NCBI RefSeq assembly: GCF_003284965.1
Contig: NZ_QMEW01000021.1
Coordinates: 1-64,000 of the forward strand
Reading direction: 5' to 3'
Length of the DNA stretch: 64,000 nucleotides
DNA from: Mycolicibacterium sp. GF69
GTDB lineage: Bacteria > Actinomycetota > Actinomycetes > Mycobacteriales > Mycobacteriaceae
Shown here: in pieces, positions 19,495 through 28,291 of the stretch
Numbering within the stretch: the stretch's first letter is position 1
How the letters are laid out: each line of letters opens with the position of its first letter
Translations under genes and position numbers: made by a program
The notes under the pieces: generated by a model
What the model was told of the DNA's origin: nothing
The model's input: the letters and a program-made list of their open reading frames with translations, nothing else
The model's database searches: none

Positions 19495-21999
19495 TCAGCG
19501 ACGCTGCTCGGCGCCGACGCGCTGGGCCGCGGCCTGGACTGCCGCTTCGCGTGCGGCGCTGGCTTCGTCTTCGGTGAGCGTGCGATCGGCGGCACGGAAC
19601 CGCAGCGCGAAGGCCAGCGATTTGCGGCCTTCCCCGATCTGCGGGCCGGTGTAGACGTCGAACAACCGGACATCCTCGAGCAGCGGCCCGGCGCCGGCCC
19701 GGACGGCATCGACCACACTGGCCGCGGTGACGTCCTCGTCGACGACGAGGCTGATGTCCTGAAACACCGCGGGAAACGGCGACACGGACGGTGCCGGGAA
19801 CGTCTCGACGATGGGCACGGCGTCCAGATCGAGTTCCAGGGCGCAGGTGCGTCTGGGCAGGCCGGCCCGCTCGACGACCGCCGGATGCACCTCCCCGGCG
19901 TGCCCGACGACGATCCCGTTCTCGCGGTCACCCAGGACGACCTCGGCGCAGCGGCCCGGATGCCACGGCAGGTGCTGCGCGGGCCGCAGGTTCAGCTCGA
20001 CACCCGCAGCGCGTGCGATCACCTGCACCGCCTCGAACGCGTCGCCGGCCTGCACCTCGCGACCGGGACCCCAGGGACCCGCAGGCTCGCGCAGTCCGGC
20101 CAATACCGCGCCGACGTGTTGGGGTTGCCTCGGCAGCGATGCATCCAGCGCCGCGATCTCGTCGCCGGTGGGCCGCCGGTCGGTCGGGATCCGCTCTATG
20201 ACGCCGGTGTTCGACGTCGGCTCGACGACCTGTTGGATGGCAAACAGCGCTACGTCGACGGTGCCGCGAGAAACGTTGCGGTTCAACGCTTCCAACAGCC
20301 CGGGCAGGAGCGTGGTCGCCAGCTGCGGACGGTCGGACTCCAACGGGTTGAGCACCTTGGCCGTCGTCCGGCGGGCGTCGTCATCGGGTAGGCCCCACTG
20401 GTCGAAAACTCCCGCCGGCAGAAACGGGGTCGGCAGGATTTCGACGTAACCGTTGAGCCCCAAGGATTTGCCGATCGCTCGGCGGCGCTTCTGCGGCGCG
20501 CTCAGGCCGCGGCCGGCCGGGGCCTGCGGCAACACCGACGGGATGTTCTCCAGGTCCTCCAGGCGAAGCACCTCTTCGACGAGGTCGGCGGGCTGGCGCA
20601 GGTCGGGCCGCCAACTCGGCGGGGTGGCGGTCAATTGCCCGTCGTCGACGAGAACCCGCGCACCGATCTGGGTGAGCCGGCGCTCGGCCGTACCCGCGGC
20701 GTACTCGACCCCCGCGGTGCGGTCGGGCAGGTCGATCGCCATCGTGACCGGCGGCGGGGACCAGTTCTCCCGAGGTGGGTCGCCCCGCCAGTCGGTCAGC
20801 GTCGGCTCGGCTGTGCCACCGGCGATTTCGGCCAGCAAAGTGGCGCAGCGGTCGAGTGCGGCCACCGAGATCGCGGGGTCGACGGTGCGCTCGTAGCGCC
20901 GGCCCGCCTCGCTGTAGAGGTGAAGCCGCCGCTGGGTGCGCGATACCGCGGCCGGGTCCCAGACTGCGGCTTCGAGCAGCACGTCGGTAGTGCTGTCGCG
21001 CACCTCGGTGGTGCCCGCACCCATCACGCCGCCGATCGCGGCGGTCGCGGCGTCGTCGACGATCAGCACATCGGCCGGGTCGAGGCGGCGTTCGACATCG
21101 TCGAGGGTCACCACCGTCTCCCCCGGTTCGGCGAACCGCACCCGGAAGCCGCCCGTGATCAGGCTGCGGTCGTGTGCGTGCATCGGGTGACCGAGTTCGA
21201 GCATCACGTAGTTGGTGACGTCCACCGCGGGCGAGATGGAGCGGATGCCGGACAGCAACAGCCGTCGTTGCAGCCACCACGGCGAGACGGCAGCAGGGTC
21301 GATGCCGCTGACCGGTCGCAGCCCGAAGCGCAGCACACCGGTACCGGGTTCGATGACCAATGGCAGCGCCTCGCCCTGGGCGGGTAGTGGCGTCACGTCG
21401 GCGGGGTCGACGAAGTCGAGATCGTAGGCGGTGGCGATCTCGCGGGCCATACCGCGCACCGAAAGGCAGTAGCCACGGTCGGGTGTGATCGCGAGGTGGA
21501 ACACCACGTCGTCGAGGCCGAGCAGATCGGTGGCCGGCGTGCCCGGTTCGGCGGTGCCCGCAGGCAGCACCAGGATGCCCGAATGGTCGGTGCCGAGGTT
21601 GAGTTCGGCCGTCGAGCAGATCATGCCGTCGGAGATCCGACCGTAGGTCTTGCGGCTGGCGATCGTGAAGTCGCCCGGCAGTACCGTGCCGGGTAGCGCC
21701 ACCACCACCAGGTCATCAACGGCGAAATTGGTTGCCCCGCAGACGATGTCGCGCTGTACACCATCGGGTGAACCGACGTCGACCTTGACGGCGCGGATCG
21801 GCTTCTTGAACTCGGTGAGCTCTTCGATCGCCGTCACCCGCGCAACGGTCAGCGGACCCGTGACCGGACCGACCGGGATGACCTCCTCGACCTCGTGGCC
21901 GATTCGGATCAGCGTCTGCTCGAGTTCATCGGGGCTCACGTCCCAACCCGGAGCGCCGGCCTGCACAATCTCGCGCAGCCAGCTGTAGGGCAGCCGCAT
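19495..21999 (-). CDS. pheT: Phenylalanyl-tRNA synthetase beta subunit
   Basis: Large subunit of the alpha2-beta2 enzyme. 834 aa from the ATG at 21999 (MRLPYSWLREIVQAGAPGW). In order it has the B1 and tRNA-binding (EMAP-like) region at residues ~40-150, the B3/B4 editing domain at ~210-380, B5, the catalytic-like core, and a C-terminal ferredoxin-fold anticodon-binding domain (AVFQDISLVVDEDVTAASV). The start shares one base with the pheS stop (TGATG). Confidence 0.97.
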   Translation of the reverse strand: MRLPYSWLREIVQAGAPGWDVSPDELEQTLIRIGHEVEEVIPVGPVTGPLTVARVTAIEELTEFKKPIRAVKVDVGSPDGVQRDIVCGATNFAVDDLVVVALPGTVLPGDFTIASRKTYGRISDGMICSTAELNLGTDHSGILVLPAGTAEPGTPATDLLGLDDVVFHLAITPDRGYCLSVRGMAREIATAYDLDFVDPADVTPLPAQGEALPLVIEPGTGVLRFGLRPVSGIDPAAVSPWWLQRRLLLSGIRSISPAVDVTNYVMLELGHPMHAHDRSLITGGFRVRFAEPGETVVTLDDVERRLDPADVLIVDDAATAAIGGVMGAGTTEVRDSTTDVLLEAAVWDPAAVSRTQRRLHLYSEAGRRYERTVDPAISVAALDRCATLLAEIAGGTAEPTLTDWRGDPPRENWSPPPVTMAIDLPDRTAGVEYAAGTAERRLTQIGARVLVDDGQLTATPPSWRPDLRQPADLVEEVLRLEDLENIPSVLPQAPAGRGLSAPQKRRRAIGKSLGLNGYVEILPTPFLPAGVFDQWGLPDDDARRTTAKVLNPLESDRPQLATTLLPGLLEALNRNVSRGTVDVALFAIQQVVEPTSNTGVIERIPTDRRPTGDEIAALDASLPRQPQHVGAVLAGLREPAGPWGPGREVQAGDAFEAVQVIARAAGVELNLRPAQHLPWHPGRCAEVVLGDRENGIVVGHAGEVHPAVVERAGLPRRTCALELDLDAVPIVETFPAPSVSPFPAVFQDISLVVDEDVTAASVVDAVRAGAGPLLEDVRLFDVYTGPQIGEGRKSLAFALRFRAADRTLTEDEASAAREAAVQAAAQRVGAEQRR

Positions 22000-23042
22000 C
22001 AGGCTCCTACCCCGAACGGCAGCGAGAACCGCACATCGCCCTCGACCATGTCGCGCATGTCCGGAATACCGTTGCGGAACTGCAGCGTCCGCTCCAGGCC
22101 CATGCCGAACGCAAAGCCGGAATAGACCTTGGGGTCGATGCCGCAGGCGCGCAACACATTTGGGTTGACCATGCCGCAACCGCCCCATTCCACCCAGCCG
22201 GGCCCGCCCTTCTTGTTCTCGAACCAGATGTCGACCTCGGCCGACGGCTCGGTGAAGGGAAAGAAGTGCGGCCGGAACCGGGTTCGGCCCTGGGGACCGA
22301 ACTCGGAGCGGGCGAACGCGTCGAGCGTGCCGCGTAGATGGGCCATCGTCAGACCCTTGTCCACCGCCAGACCCTCCACCTGGTGGAACACCGGCGTGTG
22401 GGTGGCGTCGAGTTCGTCGGTGCGGAACGTGCGCCCGATCGAGATGACGTACACCGGTAGCTCACGCTCGAGCAGCGTGCGGATCTGCACCGGAGACGTG
22501 TGGGTGCGCAGCACCTGCCGCGAACTCTCCGGCGCGATGTGGAAGGTATCCTGCTCGCTGCGCGCCGGGTGATCGGGCGCGAAGTTCAACGCGTCGAAGT
22601 TGAACTGTTCGGTTTCCACCTCCGGGCCCTCGACCAGCTCCCAGCCCATCGCGATGAATGTGTCGGCGATGCGCTCACCCAGGATGGTGATCGGATGGCG
22701 GGCGCCGACCGGTTGCCGAGTCGACGGCAGCGTCACGTCGATGCGCTCGGCCACCAGGACCGCGGCATCCCGCTGCGCCCGCAGTGCGGCCAACCGCTCG
22801 TCATAGGCGCGCTGCGCATCGGCGCGGGCGACGTTGACCCGCTTACCCGGATCGGCCCGGTCGGCCTTGGCCAGCGCGCCGAGGGACTGGCGTGCCACCG
22901 CGATCGGCGACCGGTCGCCGAGGTGTTCGGTCTTCGCACTCGCGAGCGCATCCAGGTCGGCCGCGGAGTCGAACGCATGCCGAGCCGCGCTGACAGCCTT
23001 GGCCAGCGCTTCTTCGGACAGGTCTATGGGCCGATCAGCCAC
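21999..23042 (-). CDS. pheS: Phenylalanyl-tRNA synthetase alpha subunit
   Basis: Catalytic class II subunit, 347 aa. The N-terminal coiled coil (residues ~10-90) binds tRNA. Class II motif 2 is FRTDELDATHTPVFHQVEGL and motif 3 GFAFGMGLERTLQFRNGIPD. N-terminus MADRPIDLSEEALAKAVSAA. It is the first gene of pheST; the cyclase gene ends 51 bp upstream on the same strand. Confidence 0.97.
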   Translation of the reverse strand: MADRPIDLSEEALAKAVSAARHAFDSAADLDALASAKTEHLGDRSPIAVARQSLGALAKADRADPGKRVNVARADAQRAYDERLAALRAQRDAAVLVAERIDVTLPSTRQPVGARHPITILGERIADTFIAMGWELVEGPEVETEQFNFDALNFAPDHPARSEQDTFHIAPESSRQVLRTHTSPVQIRTLLERELPVYVISIGRTFRTDELDATHTPVFHQVEGLAVDKGLTMAHLRGTLDAFARSEFGPQGRTRFRPHFFPFTEPSAEVDIWFENKKGGPGWVEWGGCGMVNPNVLRACGIDPKVYSGFAFGMGLERTLQFRNGIPDMRDMVEGDVRFSLPFGVGA

Positions 23043-23093
23043 TCGGCGATCATAGCGATCGGCCTGGCGCGACCTCGCTGCCCGTCACGAGGC

Positions 23094-23909
23094 TCACGTC
23101 GAGCCGCGAGTCTTGAGTCGGTACATGACCATGTCCGGAGGCACCCCGTCCTGCTTGGATGCGAACATCTGCCGGTGCAGTCGCTTGGCCTCCACGCCGA
23201 GCGATTCAAGATCCTCGGGTGAAATCCGTTCCAGCGTCGCTTGCGAGACGATCAGACCCCCGCGCGTGGCGCGTTCCATGACCCGAGCGGCGATGTTGGC
23301 GTCGACGCCGAGCCAGTCCGACCCGATGCGCTGCGGGTGACCGGTGTGCACACCCACTCGCATCCGCGGCGTGAAACCGTCGACATCAACGGCTTTCACC
23401 GCATCACGCGCGACGATCGCGGCGCGCACCGCGGTCGTCGGGTCGGCGAACACCGCCATGATGCCGTCGCCCATGCGCTTGACGATCTGACCACCGGCTT
23501 CCAGCAGCGGCGGTTCGGCCACCTGGGACACCCGGCGCAGCAGCCGCAACGTCGCCTCGTCGCCGGCGTTCAGGGCCCACGCCGAGAAGCCGACCAGATC
23601 GGTGAACACCAACGTCGCCTCGCGATTGGCGGGCTTACCGGAAACGCGCTCGGTGAGGGCCTGCCACACCTGCAGCGCGCCGAGGCTCACCTCGCGGGTG
23701 GCGGCGTTGCGGTGGAGCAGACGATCGGCGGCGCGGGCCGCGGCACGCGGTCCACCCACCCCGTCGGCCGACAGCGGATCCCCGAACTCCGGATCACCGG
23801 GCAACGCGCGCCGAGTCCGCCGGAGAAACGCGATGACGCTCTCGTTGCGGTTGGTGTCCTTCAGCCAGCCCAGGGGCCCGGTCGACCGCTCGAACGGCTC
23901 GACATCCAC
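23094..23909 (-). CDS. Class III adenylate cyclase (Rv1647-like)
   Basis: 271-aa soluble cyclase making cAMP. The catalytic domain fills residues ~95-255. Every key residue is present: the first metal Asp in VFTDLVGFS, the adenine-binding Lys and second Asp in VKRMGDGIMAVF, the substrate-specifying Asp in SDWLG, and the transition-state Asn and Arg in ANIAAR. There is no membrane segment. It is upstream of pheS, the same neighbourhood as Rv1647. The N-terminal ~90 residues are helical and not assigned. Confidence 0.93.
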   Translation of the reverse strand: MDVEPFERSTGPLGWLKDTNRNESVIAFLRRTRRALPGDPEFGDPLSADGVGGPRAAARAADRLLHRNAATREVSLGALQVWQALTERVSGKPANREATLVFTDLVGFSAWALNAGDEATLRLLRRVSQVAEPPLLEAGGQIVKRMGDGIMAVFADPTTAVRAAIVARDAVKAVDVDGFTPRMRVGVHTGHPQRIGSDWLGVDANIAARVMERATRGGLIVSQATLERISPEDLESLGVEAKRLHRQMFASKQDGVPPDMVMYRLKTRGST

Positions 23910-24067
23910 TCTTCGAGCCTAAGCGGGCCGCTTGGCACCGAGCAATCTCACAGTGCGAAAGCGTCGTCCGTGTCACGAACCAGCGAGCGCTGAACGGACT
24001 GGTCACAACGGTGTGGAGGGTGAGTAGCCACTGAATAACGTTGACGCGCGACGCGCCCCGCAAATCG

Positions 24068-24096
24068 TAGACAACATATGTTGTCAACATTATCGT
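24068..24096 (+). promoter_or_regulatory. Promoter with palindromic operator for the MpaB-type gene
   Basis: TAGACA (24068-24073) and TATCGT (24091-24096) are spaced 17 nt. Between them lies GACAACATATGTTGTC (24070-24085), a perfect 16-bp palindrome. A second, overlapping perfect dyad, ATGTTG-T-CAACAT, covers 24078-24090. Together they give three regularly spaced half-sites inside the core promoter. This is the position of a repressor operator (TetR or MarR type); no regulator gene is adjacent. Confidence 0.65.
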
Positions 24097-24127
24097 GGGA
24101 GTTGATGCCGATTCAGCGAGGAATCAC

Positions 24128-25177
24128 ATGACCGCGAGAACGACCGAGCTGCGATCTGGAGCCGATGCCACCGACACGGCCGGCCACCCCCTGGGGCCCG
24201 ACTCGCTGACGTGGAAGTACTTCGGCGATCTGCGCACCGGCCTGCTGGGCGTCTGGATCGGCGCCGTCCAGAACATGTACCCGGAACTGGGCGCGGGCGT
24301 CGAGGACCACTCGATTCTGCTGCGCGAGCCGCTGCAGCGCGTCGCCCGCTCGGTGTACCCGATCATGGGCGTGGTCTACGACGGCGAACGCGCCCCACAG
24401 ACCGGCGAACAGATCAGGAGTTACCACACCACGATCAAGGGTGTCGACGCCGAAGGCCGTCGCTACCACGCGCTCAATCCCGAGACGTTCTACTGGGCGC
24501 ACGCCACCTTCTTCATGCTGATCATCAAGACCGCCGAGTACTTCTGCGGCGGCCTGACCGAAGCCGAGAAACGGCAGTTGTTCGACGAGCACGTGCAGTG
24601 GTACCGGATGTACGGCATGAGCATGCGGCCGGTACCGCAGAGCTGGGAACAGTTCTGCGAGTACTGGGACCGTAAGTGCAGCGAAGAACTGGAGATCAAC
24701 CGGGCCACGCTCGACATCTTCTCGATCCGCATCCCCAAACCGTGGTTCGTGTTGCTGCCGACCGGGGTCTGGGACCAGATGTTCAAACCGATGGTCGGCG
24801 CGCAGCGCTGGATCGCGGCCGGCCTGTTCGACGACGCCCTGCGCGAGAAGGCCAATATGCGCTGGACACCCGGCGACGAGGTCCTGCTGCGCCTGTTCGG
24901 CAAACTGGTCGAGTTCGCGTTCGTCGCGGTTCCCGACGAAATCCGTTTGCACCCAAGAGCTTTGACCGCTTACCGGCGCGCACAGGGCCGTCTTCCCGCG
25001 GACGCTCCGTTGGTCGAGGCACCGGCGTTCATGGCGCCGCCGAGCGACAGGCGCGGGCTACCGATGCACTACGTCCCGCCGCGCAGATCGCTGCTCGACC
25101 GGGCGGGCTCACTGGTGCACACGACGTTCTCTTTGGCGGGGCTGCGTCCGGCCCGCGGACGCCATAAGGCAGCCTAG
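24128..25177 (+). CDS. MpaB/Lcp-type oxygenase family protein (DUF2236)
   Basis: 349 aa from the ATG at 24128, with GCGAGGA just upstream. It belongs to the haem-binding MpaB/latex-clearing-protein superfamily (old name DUF2236). The usual core is seen in YPIMGVVYDGER, NPETFYWAHATFFMLIIK (the WAH His is the likely haem/catalytic region) and the second domain VLLPTGVWDQMFKPMV. Mycobacteria carry many paralogues and Rv1645c is the positional match. The substrate is not known. Four bases separate it from the acyl-CoA dehydrogenase, so the two probably form one transcript under the palindromic operator. Confidence 0.85.
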   Translation: MTARTTELRSGADATDTAGHPLGPDSLTWKYFGDLRTGLLGVWIGAVQNMYPELGAGVEDHSILLREPLQRVARSVYPIMGVVYDGERAPQTGEQIRSYHTTIKGVDAEGRRYHALNPETFYWAHATFFMLIIKTAEYFCGGLTEAEKRQLFDEHVQWYRMYGMSMRPVPQSWEQFCEYWDRKCSEELEINRATLDIFSIRIPKPWFVLLPTGVWDQMFKPMVGAQRWIAAGLFDDALREKANMRWTPGDEVLLRLFGKLVEFAFVAVPDEIRLHPRALTAYRRAQGRLPADAPLVEAPAFMAPPSDRRGLPMHYVPPRRSLLDRAGSLVHTTFSLAGLRPARGRHKAA

Positions 25178-25181
25178 GTGC

Positions 25182-26450
25182 ATGCTCGAATGGTCTGATG
25201 TCGATCTCGCCGTGCGCGATGCCGTGCGCGAGTTCGTCGACAAAGAAATCCGTCCGCACGTCGATGCGCTGGAAAGCGGCGAGATGGAGCCCTACCCCAT
25301 CGTTCGCAAGCTCTTCGCGACGTTCGGGATCGCCGATATGGCCCGCGAGTCGCTGAACAAGCGCCTTGCCCGGCTGCGTGAAGGCGGCGAATCGTCCGGC
25401 AAGCCCTCCGGTGGCGGCGGCATGTTCGGTGACGGCTCGGGCGGTATGGGCTTCGTCGTGGTCAGCGAACTGTGCCGGGTGTCGATGGGCGTCGTCACCG
25501 GGATGGGTGTGAGCCTCGGCCTGACGGTGCCGACGATCATGAGCCGCGGCACGCTCGCTCAACAGGAGCGCTGGCTGCCGGACTTGGTCACCTACGACAA
25601 GGTGGGCGCGTGGGCGATCACCGAGCCGGATTCGGGCTCGGACGCGTTCGGTGGGATGAAGTCCTACGTCGTGCGCGACGGCGACGACTACATCCTCAAC
25701 GGCCAGAAGACGTTCATCACCAACGGTCCCGACGCCGATGTCGTGGTGGTCTACGCCAAGCTCAATGAAGGCGGGGCGGGCGATTCCGAGAATCCGCGCG
25801 ACCGCAAGGTGCTGACCTTCGTGCTGGACCGCGGGATGGAGGGCTTCGTACAGTCGAAGCCGTTCCGCAAGATGGGGATTCACAGTTCACGCACCGGCGA
25901 GTTGTTCTTCAACAACGTGCGGTTGGGTCGCGACCGGCTGCTCGGAGAAACCGAGGGGGACCCGGCCGATTCCGCCTCCGACGGCCGCGCCAGCGCCCGG
26001 TCCAGCTTCTCCGCCGAACGCATCGGCGTCGCCGCGATGTCGCTGGGCGTGATCGAGGAGTGCCTTCGGCTGAGCGTCGACTACGCCAAGAACCGCAGGC
26101 TCTGGGGCCAGGAGATCGGGCAGTTCCAGCTCATCCAGCTCAAGCTGGCGAACATGGAGGTCGCGCGAATGAATGTGCGCAACATCCTGTTCCGGGTGAT
26201 CGAGGCGGCACAGAGCGGCACCCCGATCTCGTTGCCCGAGGCGTCGGCGATCAAGTGGTACTGCTCGCAGGCGGCTACCGACGTCGCGATGGAGGCGGTG
26301 CAGTTGTTCGGCGGGAACGGCTACATGACCGAGTACCGCGTCGAACAGTTGGCGCGCGACGCCAAATCGCTGATGATCTACGCCGGCAGCAACGAGGTGC
26401 AGATCACTCACGTCGCACGGGGCCTGCTCAACGGCACCAGCGGCAGTTAG
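25182..26450 (+). CDS. Acyl-CoA dehydrogenase family protein
   Basis: FAD-dependent acyl-CoA dehydrogenase, 422 aa. The FAD/substrate motifs are AWAITEPDSGSDAFGG and NGQKTFITNGPDAD, and the C-terminal helices carry QLFGGNGYMTEYRVEQLARD. The position of the MCAD-type catalytic Glu (YEG) reads IYAGSNEVQ here. The base must therefore sit elsewhere, as in the isovaleryl/long-chain types, or the enzyme is altered. A Gly-rich insert (residues ~70-90) lies in the N-terminal domain. It overlaps the convergent winged-helix gene by 4 bp. Confidence 0.93.
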   Translation: MLEWSDVDLAVRDAVREFVDKEIRPHVDALESGEMEPYPIVRKLFATFGIADMARESLNKRLARLREGGESSGKPSGGGGMFGDGSGGMGFVVVSELCRVSMGVVTGMGVSLGLTVPTIMSRGTLAQQERWLPDLVTYDKVGAWAITEPDSGSDAFGGMKSYVVRDGDDYILNGQKTFITNGPDADVVVVYAKLNEGGAGDSENPRDRKVLTFVLDRGMEGFVQSKPFRKMGIHSSRTGELFFNNVRLGRDRLLGETEGDPADSASDGRASARSSFSAERIGVAAMSLGVIEECLRLSVDYAKNRRLWGQEIGQFQLIQLKLANMEVARMNVRNILFRVIEAAQSGTPISLPEASAIKWYCSQAATDVAMEAVQLFGGNGYMTEYRVEQLARDAKSLMIYAGSNEVQITHVARGLLNGTSGS

Positions 26451-26791
26451 GCCGCCGGGAAATTCGGTTGGGTCCTGCCATGCCCACCTCTGCGCGACAA
26501 TTCAGCGACTTCGTCATGTAATGCGCGAACTCGCTTGAAGATCCGGTGTTCGGTGGCCCTGGGCATGCTCCCCGGGCGGTACCTACCGCGCCGGAACCGG
26601 ATGACGCGCCCGCGCGCCCGTTCCCACCGCAGAGCGTCCGACACGCTTTTCGACGCCCGCCCGACGGTGCGGAAGCCGTGGTAGGTCAGCGCATCGACCA
26701 GTTCGTCGACAGTGGCGGGACCGTGCTCGAGCAGGTATGCGGTGAGCAGATACCGCAAGTCGGTTCCGCTCACCTCCAGCGATGTGTTCAT
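26447..26791 (-). CDS. Small winged-helix-like protein, unknown
   Basis: 114 aa from the ATG at 26791. Residues ~8-60 read as a winged helix (TAYLLEHGPATVDELVDAL, then RASKSVSDALRWERARGRV) ending in a basic wing, IRFRRGRYRPG. A short helical tail (FKRVRALHDEVAELSRR) could dimerise. It is probably a DNA-binding regulator, but no family name is certain. It lies alone between the convergent acyl-CoA dehydrogenase and tsnR. Confidence 0.75.
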   Translation of the reverse strand: MNTSLEVSGTDLRYLLTAYLLEHGPATVDELVDALTYHGFRTVGRASKSVSDALRWERARGRVIRFRRGRYRPGSMPRATEHRIFKRVRALHDEVAELSRRGGHGRTQPNFPAA

Positions 26792-26873
26792 GCCCGAACG
26801 ATGGCATGCCGGTACGACACCGCCGCGCCTGTCGCTGGATTGTCGCTCAGAGGCGGGCAGCTCCTCTGCGCGG

Positions 26874-27626
26874 TCAAGCCCGGCGGTGCGCCCGGGCACT
26901 CTGGTACAGACAGATCGCCGCGGCCGAGGCGACGTTGAGGCTTTCCGCTTTGCCCGGCATCGGGATGTGCACCCGGTGACTGGCCCGGTCCGCCAGCTCG
27001 GCCGGCAGGCCGTGCGCTTCGGGCCCGAACAACCACGCGGTGGGGACCGCCAGGTCGGCGTGCAACTCGTCCAGCGACCGCTCGCCGTCGACGGTGGCGG
27101 CAAGCACCTGCAGGCCGGCGCCGATCAAGGCGTCGACGACTCGCTCGGCGTCGGAATCGACCATGACCGGGACCGAGAAGATGCTGCCCGCCGATGCGCG
27201 CAGACATTTACCGTTGTAGGGATCCACACTGTGCCCCGCGAGCACGACCGCATCGGCGCCCATCGCGTCGGCGACGCGGATCAGCGTGCCGGCGTTGCCC
27301 GGTTCGGAGATCTCCATCGCGACGGCCACCAGTCGTGGCGAGCCGGACAACACATCGCCGAGCGACACCTGCGGCATCGAACAGACTGCGACCAGGCCGA
27401 CCGGAGTCACCGTCTCGGACAAGGCTTTTGCAGCACGCTCGGTGATCAGCTGCACCGGCGCGTCGCCCAGCATCGGTCGGAAACGGTCCAGGGCGGCCTG
27501 GGTGGCGAAGACTTCGGATACGAGTCCGCGCCGCAACGCTGCCTCGACGAGGTTGGGTCCCTCGGCCAGAAAGCGCGCGGCGCGGCGACGTCCGACGTGG
27601 CGGTGCAGCTTGACGGCTGCAGCCAC
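26874..27626 (-). CDS. tsnR: SpoU/TrmH-family rRNA 2'-O-methyltransferase (Rv1644 TsnR-like)
   Basis: 250 aa from a GTG at 27626. The SPOUT knot is seen in VAVAMEISEPGNAGTLIRVADAMG, LFGPEAHGLP and MPGKAESLNVASAAAICLYQ. The N-terminal substrate domain has RRAARFLAEGPNLVEAAL. The reading frame stays coding-like upstream to the rplT stop (LTERSARV just before the GTG). A CTG at 27653 overlaps that stop, so the true start may be earlier and non-standard. The methylated rRNA site cannot be inferred here; Rv1644 is called TsnR after the thiostrepton-resistance family. Confidence 0.9.
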   Translation of the reverse strand: MAAAVKLHRHVGRRRAARFLAEGPNLVEAALRRGLVSEVFATQAALDRFRPMLGDAPVQLITERAAKALSETVTPVGLVAVCSMPQVSLGDVLSGSPRLVAVAMEISEPGNAGTLIRVADAMGADAVVLAGHSVDPYNGKCLRASAGSIFSVPVMVDSDAERVVDALIGAGLQVLAATVDGERSLDELHADLAVPTAWLFGPEAHGLPAELADRASHRVHIPMPGKAESLNVASAAAICLYQSARAHRRA

Positions 27627-27649
27627 CCGGGCGGAGCGTTCGGTGAGCG

Positions 27650-28039
27650 TCAGGCAGCCTCGCCCGACGGCGCATTCACATCGCTGGGCAGCGCACCCTT
27701 GGCGACCTCGACCAGCGCGGTGAACGCGGCCGGATCGCTGACGGCGATCTCGGCGAGATTCTTACGGTCCACCTCGACCCCGGCGGCCTTGAGGCCCTGG
27801 ATCAACCGGTTGTAGGTGATGTCGTTGGCGCGAGCCGCGGCGTTGATCCGCGAGATCCACAGCTTGCGGAACTCACCCTTGCGGGCCCTGCGGTCGCGGT
27901 AGGCGTAGTTGAGCGAATGCAGCTGCTGCTCTTTGGCCTTGCGGTAGAGCCGCGACCGCTGGCCCCGGTAGCCCTTGGAGGCCTTGAGGATGGTGCGCCG
28001 CTTCTTCTGGGCGTTGACTGCGCGCTTGACGCGTGCCAT
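27650..28039 (-). CDS. rplT: 50S ribosomal protein L20
   Basis: 129 aa, basic. The L20 core RRTILKASKGYRGQRSRLYR, SLNYAYRDRRARKGEFRKLW and INAAARANDITYNRLIQGLK is complete. Third gene of infC-rpmI-rplT. In many bacteria L20 represses this operon by binding its leader or an internal site. Confidence 0.98.
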   Translation of the reverse strand: MARVKRAVNAQKKRRTILKASKGYRGQRSRLYRKAKEQQLHSLNYAYRDRRARKGEFRKLWISRINAAARANDITYNRLIQGLKAAGVEVDRKNLAEIAVSDPAAFTALVEVAKGALPSDVNAPSGEAA

Positions 28040-28076
28040 GGGAATGTCCTTCGTTCAGGTCGTACGAGACGAGTGA

Positions 28077-28271
28077 TCAGCCGTTCAGCATCTTCTTGAC
28101 GCGGGCGGTGTCGTTCGCCGACACCGTGGTGCGGCCGTCGAGACGCCTGGTTCGCTTGCTCGGCTTGTGTTCGAGCAAGTGGCGACGGTTTGCCTTCTGC
28201 CGCACGATCTTGCCGGTTCCGGTGCGGCGGAACCGCTTCGAAGCGCCGCTGTGGGTCTTCGCCTTGGGCAT
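28077..28271 (-). CDS. rpmI: 50S ribosomal protein L35
   Basis: 64 aa, the full length of L35: MPKAKTHSGASKRFRRTGTG and HLLEHKPSKRTRRL. It lies 20 bp behind infC and 37 bp before rplT. Confidence 0.98.
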   Translation of the reverse strand: MPKAKTHSGASKRFRRTGTGKIVRQKANRRHLLEHKPSKRTRRLDGRTTVSANDTARVKKMLNG

Positions 28272-28291
28272 ATTTCCTCTGCTCTGTCGTT

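Noticed and set aside
26583..26807. 74-aa minus-strand frame overlapping the small winged-helix gene
   Set aside because: Arg/Pro-rich composition typical of a shifted frame of high-GC coding DNA; the 114-aa frame has a clear winged-helix pattern.
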